64,000 nt of DNA from Bacillus mycoides. Lineage in GTDB: Bacteria > Bacillota > Bacilli > Bacillales > Bacillaceae_G. The notes under the pieces are model-generated. The model did not search any database. It had not been told where the DNA came from and worked only from the letters and a program-made list of their open reading frames with translations. The stretch is taken from positions 1,359,001 to 1,423,000 of the forward strand of contig NZ_CP036132.1 in the NCBI RefSeq assembly GCF_018742245.1, in the 5' to 3' direction. The position numbers were made by a program, and so were the translations under genes. Below are positions 58,679 through 64,000 of this stretch, one piece after another (positions within the stretch are counted from its first letter, which is position 1; every line of letters begins with the position of its first letter).

Positions 58679-59953
58679 ATGAAAAGAATAGGACTTGCAT
58701 GGCAAATTTTAATAGGACTTGCGCTTGGTATTGCAGTTGGAGCGATTTTCTTTGGCAATCCGGCAGTGGTTGATTATTTAAAACCAATTGGTGATATTTT
58801 CATCCGATTAATTAAGATGATCGTTGTACCAATTGTTGTAGCAAGTATCGTTGTTGGTGTTGCTGGTGTTGGTGATGTTAAGAAGTTAGGCCGACTAGGC
58901 GGAAAAACAATTCTTTACTTTGAAATTATTACAACGATTGCAATTGTTGTTGGTCTATTAATAGCGAACATTTTCCAACCTGGAAAAGGCGTGAATATGG
59001 ATCAATTGACGAAGACTGATATTTCTAAATATGCAGAAACAACAGCTCAAGTACAAAGTCATTCGTTTGCAGATACATTTGTGAATATCGTTCCAACGAA
59101 TATTATGAAATCATTAGCTGAGGGTGATATGCTTGCGATTATCTTCTTCTCTGTACTATTTGGTTTAGGAGTTGCGGCGATTGGTGAAAGAGGAAGACCG
59201 GTTCTTCAATTTTTCCAAGGTGTAGCTGACGCAATGTTTTACGTGACTAACCAAGTTATGAAATTTGCACCGTTTGGTGTATTCGCATTAATTGGTGTTA
59301 CAGTTTCTACATTCGGTTTATCTTCATTAATTCCATTAGGGAAATTACTCATTGTAGTATACGGAGCAATGATCTTCTTCGTTGTAGTTGTATTAGGACT
59401 TACAGCGAAAATATTCGGTATTAACATTTTCCAATTCTTTAAAATTTTAAAAGACGAGCTTATTTTAGCGTATTCTACTGCAAGCTCAGAAACAGTTTTA
59501 CCGAAAATTATGGAGAAAATGGAGAAATTCGGTTGTCCGAAAGCAATTACATCTTTCGTTATTCCAACAGGTTATTCATTTAACTTAGATGGATCAACTT
59601 TATATCAAGCAATTGCGGCAATTTTCTTAGCACAAATGTACGGTATTGATTTATCCATTACAGAACAAATTACATTATTACTTGTATTAATGGTTACATC
59701 AAAAGGTATCGCGGGTGTACCGGGCGTATCATTCGTTGTATTATTAGCAACACTTGGTACAGTAGGTATTCCAGCTGAAGGTTTAGCGTTTATTGCAGGT
59801 ATTGACCGTATTCTAGATATGGCTCGTACAGCAGTTAACGTAGTAGGTAACTCTTTAGCGGCTGTAGTTATGTCTAAGTGGGAAGGTCAATATGACGCTG
59901 AAAAAGGACAAGCCTATTTAAAAGAGATATCTGAAAAGGGTCAAGCGGCTTAA
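58679..59953 (+). CDS. Glutamate/dicarboxylate:cation symporter (DAACS, GltP/GltT type)
   Basis: 424 aa. N terminus MKRIGLAWQILIGLALGIAV; HP1 serine motif STASSETVLPKIMEKM; TM7 NxDGS motif IPTGYSFNLDGSTLYQ; HP2 region TSKGIAGVPGVSFVVL; TM8 AGIDRILDMARTAVNVVGN. Imports glutamate/aspartate with Na+ or H+. The broken copy at 18660-18928 is a paralogue of this gene. Confidence 0.95.
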   Translation: MKRIGLAWQILIGLALGIAVGAIFFGNPAVVDYLKPIGDIFIRLIKMIVVPIVVASIVVGVAGVGDVKKLGRLGGKTILYFEIITTIAIVVGLLIANIFQPGKGVNMDQLTKTDISKYAETTAQVQSHSFADTFVNIVPTNIMKSLAEGDMLAIIFFSVLFGLGVAAIGERGRPVLQFFQGVADAMFYVTNQVMKFAPFGVFALIGVTVSTFGLSSLIPLGKLLIVVYGAMIFFVVVVLGLTAKIFGINIFQFFKILKDELILAYSTASSETVLPKIMEKMEKFGCPKAITSFVIPTGYSFNLDGSTLYQAIAAIFLAQMYGIDLSITEQITLLLVLMVTSKGIAGVPGVSFVVLLATLGTVGIPAEGLAFIAGIDRILDMARTAVNVVGNSLAAVVMSKWEGQYDAEKGQAYLKEISEKGQAA

Positions 59954-59962
59954 TTATGATTT

Positions 59963-60000
59963 GAAAAGCTCTCACATATTATGTGAGAGCTTTTCTGTAT
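59963..60000 (+). terminator. Terminator of gltP
   Basis: AAAAGCTCTCACAT / ATGTGAGAGCTTTT stem. Confidence 0.85.
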
Positions 60001-60020
60001 GTAGAAGAGGAGAGAAAGTT

Positions 60021-60539
60021 ATGAAACGTAAGTACGGTGATGGTTCTACGTGGAAGCGATTACTAGAGAAGACATACACAGTAAAACAAGCTGAAGCAGG
60101 TATGTTAGGAATATTGGATATAAAAAAGGTGAGAGAGCCTAGTTATAAAGAATACAATAGTAAAGAGCTTTGCATTGCAGGTGATGGGTATACATGGATG
60201 CAATATTTTATAAACGGGAAAAACTTTGCAATTACAGCTATGTTAGACAATCAAAAACAATTAGTGCAATATTATATCGATGTGACGAAAGAATTTAAAA
60301 TAGACGATCGTGGTTTACCTTATTTTGATGATTTATACTTAGATGTAGTATTGTTACCGAACGGTGAGATCTATGTACTAGATGAAGACGAGCTAGAGGA
60401 TGCTTATAAAACTGGTGATGTTACAAAAGAAGAATATGAGTTAGCATGGAATACAACAAAATGGATTATAGCGACTATAAAAAATAGAAAATTTTATTGG
60501 ATCTCAATATTTGATAAAGAAATCGAAAAGTTAAAATGA
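60021..60539 (+). CDS. DUF402 family protein (nucleoside phosphatase-like fold)
   Basis: 172 aa. Metal-binding acid cluster YYIDVTKEFKIDDRGLPYFDDLYLDVVLLPNGEIYVLDEDEL is the DUF402 (Ntdp/FomD-like) signature, followed by a Lys-rich helix. Characterised relatives hydrolyse nucleoside di/triphosphates. ATG 60021 with AGAGGAGAG; the upstream in-frame start runs through the gltP terminator and is rejected. Confidence 0.82.
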   Translation: MKRKYGDGSTWKRLLEKTYTVKQAEAGMLGILDIKKVREPSYKEYNSKELCIAGDGYTWMQYFINGKNFAITAMLDNQKQLVQYYIDVTKEFKIDDRGLPYFDDLYLDVVLLPNGEIYVLDEDELEDAYKTGDVTKEEYELAWNTTKWIIATIKNRKFYWISIFDKEIEKLK

Positions 60540-60592
60540 TTGGTTTATTCATATTTTTGTATAATTACCAAAAAAATCTATACAAAAAATAA

Positions 60593-60621
60593 TTGACTTT
60601 TGTTTTGTAAGCGAGTAAAGT
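60593..60621 (+). promoter_or_regulatory. Promoter of the metT S-box transcript
   Basis: TTGACT (60593-60598), 17-nt spacer, TAAAGT (60616-60621). Confidence 0.75.
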
Positions 60622-60658
60622 TAGGAAAGAAATTATTATTAAAAAATAAATATGAAAC

Positions 60659-60816
60659 CTTCTTATAAAGAGAGGCGGAGGGACTGGCCCTACGATGCCT
60701 CGGCAGCGGACTCGATTTCAGAGTGCTGTGCCAAATCCAGCAAGCATGTGCTTGAAAGATGAGAAGAGTGTTTCTTATAGATGTATAAGACCTCTTCTCG
60801 TTGGAAGAGGTCTTTT
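60659..60816 (+). promoter_or_regulatory. SAM-I riboswitch (S-box) with terminator
   Basis: CTTATAAAGAGAGGCGGAGG, CTGGCCCTACGATGCCTCGG and TGTGCCAAATCCAGCA match the SAM-I core. Terminator AGACCTCTTC / GAAGAGGTCT with T4 at 60788-60814. Controls the transporter downstream. Confidence 0.95.
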
Positions 60817-60859
60817 GTTATTCATTAGAAAAAGGTTGAAACTAGGGAGAGATGGTACT

Positions 60860-62176
60860 TTGAAAGAAACGAGAGGAAATGGTTTAGCTTTATTACCACT
60901 TGGGATATTTTTGGCACTATTTATTGGTTCTGGAATTATTACAGGGGATTTCTATAAATTGCCGATACTTATAGCGATTTCAATTGCAGTAGGAATCGCA
61001 TTAGCGATGAATCGTAAAGAAAGTTTTAATGTGAAAGTGGAACGATTTGCAAAAGGTGCAGGAAATCCAGATATTATGATTATGGTATTAATCTTTGTAC
61101 TTGCAGGGGCGTTTTCTGAAACAGCAAAAGGAATGGGCGGAGTGGATTCAACTGTTAATTTAGCGTTATCTATTTTACCACAAGGATTTATCGTTGCTGG
61201 AATTTTTGTTATAGGGGCATTTATTTCATTAGCGATGGGAACCTCAATGGGAACTATTGCTGCATTAGCGCCAATTGCTGTAGGTATTAGTGGACAAACT
61301 GATATTTCAATTGCACTAACGATGGCTACTGTTGTGGGCGGAGCGATGTTTGGTGATAATTTATCATTTATTTCTGATACAACAATTGCAGCTGTAAGGT
61401 CGCAAGGAACAGAAATGAAAGATAAGTTTAAAACGAACTTTTTAATTGTATTGCCAGCTGCAATCATTACAATTGTACTATTAGTAATGGTTACTTTAGG
61501 AAGTGATACAGAAATTAAAGCTCAAACATTTGATTGGGTGAAGATATTACCATATGCAGGTGTACTTGTTACAGCATTACTTGGTTGGAATGTACTTATC
61601 GTATTGACAGGTGGAACTGTACTATCTGGTGTTATCGGTCTTATAGATGGAAGTTATACGTTAGAGAGTTTCTTTAAAAGTGTAACGACTGGAATGGGCA
61701 GTATGATGGAATTAGTATTACTTGCCATTTTAATCGGTGGTATGGTTGAGCTTATTCAGTATAATGGTGGTATTCAATATTTAATGAATCTTTTAACACG
61801 TAATATTCGTTCGAAAAAAGGAGCAGAGTTCGGCATTGCTGGTTTAGTGAGTATGACGAATATCTGTACAGCAAATAATACAATCTCTATCATTTTTACA
61901 GGTCCGCTTGCGAAAAATATTGCGGATCAGTATGAAATTGATCCCCGTAAATCAGCGAGTGTACTGGATCTTTTCTCTTGCTGTATACAAGGGTTAATCC
62001 CATATGGTGCTCAAATGTTAACAGCTGCAGGATTTGCTGCGTTATCTCCGATCGAATTGTTACCATATGCATTTTATCCGATCTTAGTTGGAGTATGTGG
62101 AATCATTTCTATATTAATTGGTTTCCCGAGGTTTTCTAAAGTGGCGGAAAAGAAAGAGTATCATAAAACAGCATAA
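60860..62176 (+). CDS. NhaC-family transporter under S-box control, probable methionine transporter (MetT type)
   Basis: 438 aa, about 11 membrane segments; NhaC-like MGTSMGTIAALAPIAVG and GAMFGDNLSFISDTTIAA motifs. The NhaC family is labelled Na+/H+ antiporter, but S-box-linked members were predicted by comparative genomics to import methionine (MetT). Start TTG 60860 after AGGGAGAG; the frame runs upstream through the riboswitch, which is not coding. Confidence 0.85.
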   Translation: MKETRGNGLALLPLGIFLALFIGSGIITGDFYKLPILIAISIAVGIALAMNRKESFNVKVERFAKGAGNPDIMIMVLIFVLAGAFSETAKGMGGVDSTVNLALSILPQGFIVAGIFVIGAFISLAMGTSMGTIAALAPIAVGISGQTDISIALTMATVVGGAMFGDNLSFISDTTIAAVRSQGTEMKDKFKTNFLIVLPAAIITIVLLVMVTLGSDTEIKAQTFDWVKILPYAGVLVTALLGWNVLIVLTGGTVLSGVIGLIDGSYTLESFFKSVTTGMGSMMELVLLAILIGGMVELIQYNGGIQYLMNLLTRNIRSKKGAEFGIAGLVSMTNICTANNTISIIFTGPLAKNIADQYEIDPRKSASVLDLFSCCIQGLIPYGAQMLTAAGFAALSPIELLPYAFYPILVGVCGIISILIGFPRFSKVAEKKEYHKTA

Positions 62177-62204
62177 TTAAATATGAATTTTATTCGTAGC
62201 AACA

Positions 62205-62246
62205 AAAAGCCGTACAGAGAATATTCTCTGTACGGCTTTTTATGTG
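62205..62246 (+). terminator. Terminator of the metT-like gene
   Basis: AAAAAGCCGTACAGAGAA / TTCTCTGTACGGCTTTTT, with a very long stem. Confidence 0.88.
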
Positions 62247-62302
62247 CGATAAAAGAGTGAGTTATCCTATCTTTCCTTATATTTTTACAAAAGGCTGAAT
62301 GG

Positions 62303-62324
62303 AACTCAGTCTTAAGTCTGAGTT
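62303..62324 (+). promoter_or_regulatory. Near-perfect palindrome upstream of the lia operon, probable LiaR operator
   Basis: AACTCAG-TCTTAAGT-CTGAGTT; only two positions of 22 break symmetry. A half-like TTCTTAAG follows at about 62333. A promoter candidate TTATGA-17-TAAGAT lies at 62345-62373. Position fits activation by a response regulator of the lia system. Confidence 0.65.
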
Positions 62325-62406
62325 AAAAACGGTTCTTAAGCTCGTTATGAAAAAATGAAAAAATAGTTAAGATAAGAGTATCAAATCGAAGGGAGGCAAG
62401 CACAAG

Positions 62407-62763
62407 ATGAAACAATTTCTAGCGTTTATCGCGGCCGGTATTTTGGCTTTAATTGCTCTTGGTAGTCTTGCTGGTATTGTAGGATTCGCCATTGGAGCAG
62501 GAGTTGTGTACTGGAGCTATAAATCATTTGTGCGAGCTAAATCATTCTTTGGAAAGTTAGCTTGGGGTATTGTTGGTTTAATCGGTTTGTCCATTGCACT
62601 TTCTCATTCCCCAGCATTAATCGGTATCGCAGCATTAGTAGTTTTATACTACGGATACCGTGAGTGGAAAAAAGGAAAAAATGTAGTTGTTGATTCTGCT
62701 CCAGAAAGTTCTAAACCATATAGCAACTTTGAAGATGAGTGGAACAAGTTAATGAAAAACTAA
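62407..62763 (+). CDS. LiaI-like membrane protein
   Basis: 118 aa with about three hydrophobic segments (residues 3-35, 47-65, 68-85) and a charged tail SNFEDEWNKLMKN. Directly upstream of a PspA/LiaH gene, where LiaI in B. subtilis anchors LiaH at the membrane during envelope stress. GGGAGGC RBS. Confidence 0.8.
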   Translation: MKQFLAFIAAGILALIALGSLAGIVGFAIGAGVVYWSYKSFVRAKSFFGKLAWGIVGLIGLSIALSHSPALIGIAALVVLYYGYREWKKGKNVVVDSAPESSKPYSNFEDEWNKLMKN

Positions 62764-62807
62764 TATAAAATAGATCAAATTATAAAGTAGAAGAGAGGAA
62801 GATTATA

Positions 62808-63470
62808 ATGAAACAATCTTTATTCGGACGTGTACGCGATGCAATTTTAGCTGATTTTCATAATGTGTTAGATGAGAAAGAAAGAAAAAATCCAATTGCT
62901 ATGTTAAACCAATATTTACGCGATAGTGAGCGTGAAATAACAAAAATTGAGAAGTTAATTCAGCGTCATAAAACATTAAAATCTAACTTCGCTCGTGAGC
63001 TTGAGCAAGCACGTTATTTCGTTAATAAAAGATCAAAGCAAGCTATCATCGCACAAGAAGCAGGCGAATTACAATTGCATGAACGTGCATTAGAAGAAGT
63101 AGCGTATTATGAAGGGCAAGTAACTCGCTTAGAAGAAATGTATGCTGGTGTTGTAGAGCAAATTGATGAGTTAGAGCGTCGTCTTTCAGAAATGAAAAAT
63201 AAATTAAAAGAAATGAACGCAAAGCGTATGGAATTAATGGCACGTGAAAATATGGCGCATGCAAACCGCCGTATGAATACTGCTATGCATAAAATGGATG
63301 AAAATAATCCGTTCTTACGATTCGAAGAAATTGAAGATCACATTCGTGACATAGAGCTTCGTATAAATGAAGAGCATGAGCGTGATACATTTGATATGAA
63401 AATTGCAAAACTAGAGAGTGAAATGAAAGAGAAAAATGAAGTATCGTTAACGAAAGAAGTAACAAAATAA
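62808..63470 (+). CDS. liaH: PspA/LiaH family phage shock protein
   Basis: 220 aa nearly all coiled coil. N-terminal amphipathic RVRDAILADFHNVLDEKERKNP, then helical hairpin with ALEEVAYYEGQVTRLEEMY. Forms large oligomeric rings that protect the membrane under cell-wall antibiotics. AGAGGAAG RBS. Second gene of the lia unit. Confidence 0.93.
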   Translation: MKQSLFGRVRDAILADFHNVLDEKERKNPIAMLNQYLRDSEREITKIEKLIQRHKTLKSNFARELEQARYFVNKRSKQAIIAQEAGELQLHERALEEVAYYEGQVTRLEEMYAGVVEQIDELERRLSEMKNKLKEMNAKRMELMARENMAHANRRMNTAMHKMDENNPFLRFEEIEDHIRDIELRINEEHERDTFDMKIAKLESEMKEKNEVSLTKEVTK

Positions 63471-63511
63471 TTGTAGTATATAATAAAACAGGCTTATGAT
63501 ATAGTGATAGG

Positions 63512-63542
63512 AGAAAAGGTGTTGGAAAGCAATGCCTTTTCT
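63512..63542 (+). other. Stem-loop between liaH and liaF
   Basis: AGAAAAGG / CCTTTTCT with a 15-nt loop. Weak U-tract; may reduce read-through into liaF. Confidence 0.5.
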
Positions 63543-63577
63543 TCTATGTATATGTGACAAAGAGGGGGGGAGCTGAA

Positions 63578-64000
63578 ATGAAGAAGCACTTTTCAAAAAC
63601 ACAATTAATGGGGATGCTCCTCATCATATTTGGATTCGGTCTTTTTCTTGATATGATACTTGGACATTTTGAACCAGGTGGTCTAATATTTGCATTTATT
63701 ATGATTATGTTTGGAAGACATTATCGAAAGAAGAACCGTCATGTAAGAGGGAACGTATTTTTATTTGTCGGTGGTATTGTATTCTTATTCTTCTTATTTT
63801 CATCAGCAGCATTCGTACTTGTTGTATTTGCTTGTTTAGCTTTAATTGGTTATCAACTTATTCAACAAGGACATCAGCAAAAAGCAATGAAAGTTGAAAT
63901 TAAAGAAAAGGGATATATAGATGAAGAAAAACAAATATATCGTACAGAACCGTATATAAAAAATATGTTTGTAGGTAATGTCCGGATGATGGATCATATT
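63578..64000 (+). CDS. liaF: LiaF-like envelope stress regulator, 5' part (cut by window end)
   Basis: 141 codons to the edge: MKKHFSKTQLMGMLLIIFGF, four hydrophobic segments (about 8-100), then the start of the soluble DUF2154-type domain KNMFVGNVRMMDHI. LiaF inhibits the LiaS/LiaR two-component system. AGAGGGGGGG before ATG 63578. liaS and liaR are expected after the window. Confidence 0.88.
   Translation, partial: MKKHFSKTQLMGMLLIIFGFGLFLDMILGHFEPGGLIFAFIMIMFGRHYRKKNRHVRGNVFLFVGGIVFLFFLFSSAAFVLVVFACLALIGYQLIQQGHQQKAMKVEIKEKGYIDEEKQIYRTEPYIKNMFVGNVRMMDHI

Noticed and set aside
59961..60020. Upstream start for the DUF402 protein
   Set aside because: Would cross the gltP terminator hairpin and has no RBS.
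60695..60859. N-terminal extension of the NhaC-type protein
   Set aside because: The extension translates the S-box and its terminator; TTG 60860 with AGGGAGAG is the better start.
60952..61467. 171-codon antisense frame in the NhaC-type gene
   Set aside because: Shadow of a hydrophobic protein gene, no start context.

Overview
The window looks like chromosomal DNA of a Bacillus cereus-group organism (B. cereus, anthracis or thuringiensis type). The evidence is the low-GC Firmicute coding style with strong AGGAGG ribosome sites, many GTG and TTG starts, spore-associated genes, dltXABCD, the liaIHF start, and a roughly 150-bp bcr1-type repeat flanked by TTTAT duplications. No plasmid, phage or CRISPR signature is visible. 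Gene order is that of a normal chromosome, with one accessory-looking patch around 18.6-20.2 kb.

Layout. 1-8.3 kb: start of an Lrp/AsnC regulator, a CxxC carboxymuconolactone-decarboxylase-like protein, an isochorismatase-fold hydrolase, an SseB-like protein, an LD-carboxypeptidase, a nitronate monooxygenase, then dltXABCD (teichoic acid D-alanylation) on the minus strand. 8.6-18.6 kb: an M20 amidohydrolase, a Fur-box-controlled flavodoxin group with an AddB/Cas4-like Fe-S protein, an APH-type kinase, several very small proteins, a MATE exporter, UppP, an SRPBCC protein, a thioredoxin-like protein, a YrvL-like protein and a MarR regulator. 18.6-20.2 kb: a broken gltT remnant with a perfect palindromic mutation, followed by five tandem ~213-bp repeats that look like a non-coding RNA array. 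20.2-24 kb: a Ktr potassium channel subunit, a bcr1 element, a GerW/YtfJ-like protein, a candidate non-coding RNA and YkuS.

24.2-41.2 kb is the biosynthetic core: ilvE, a T-box, then ilvBNC-leuABCD, followed directly by the his operon (hisZGDBHAFIE plus a PHP phosphatase). Upstream of ilvE are a perfect cre match and a 14/15 CodY box. The his operon has its own promoter and what appears to be a classical ribosome-stalling attenuator: a 17-codon leader peptide with three consecutive His codons, mutually exclusive stems and a terminator.

41-48 kb: a D-2-hydroxyacid dehydrogenase, pssA, an LtaS-family enzyme, a DUF3888-like secreted protein and lysA under a lysine riboswitch. 47.9-54.8 kb: a SAM-riboswitch-led sulfate assimilation and siroheme cluster (yezD, cysH, sat, cysC, ferredoxin-type sulfite reductase, DUF3906, sumT, sirB, sirC). 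54.9-64 kb: an NSS-family transporter behind a T-box with a Trp specifier, an M23 cell-wall hydrolase, gltP, a DUF402 protein, an S-box-controlled NhaC-family transporter (MetT type) and the start of a lia-type envelope stress operon with a near-perfect palindrome upstream.

The window is rich in RNA-level amino acid control: Ile T-box, His attenuator, Lys riboswitch, two SAM riboswitches and a Trp T-box. The best candidates for something undescribed are the tandem structured-RNA array at 18966-19997 with a compensatory base-pair change, the his leader-peptide attenuator, the orphan promoter-plus-terminator RNA at about 23004-23275, and the AddB-like Fe-S protein that seems to have lost its nuclease motifs.
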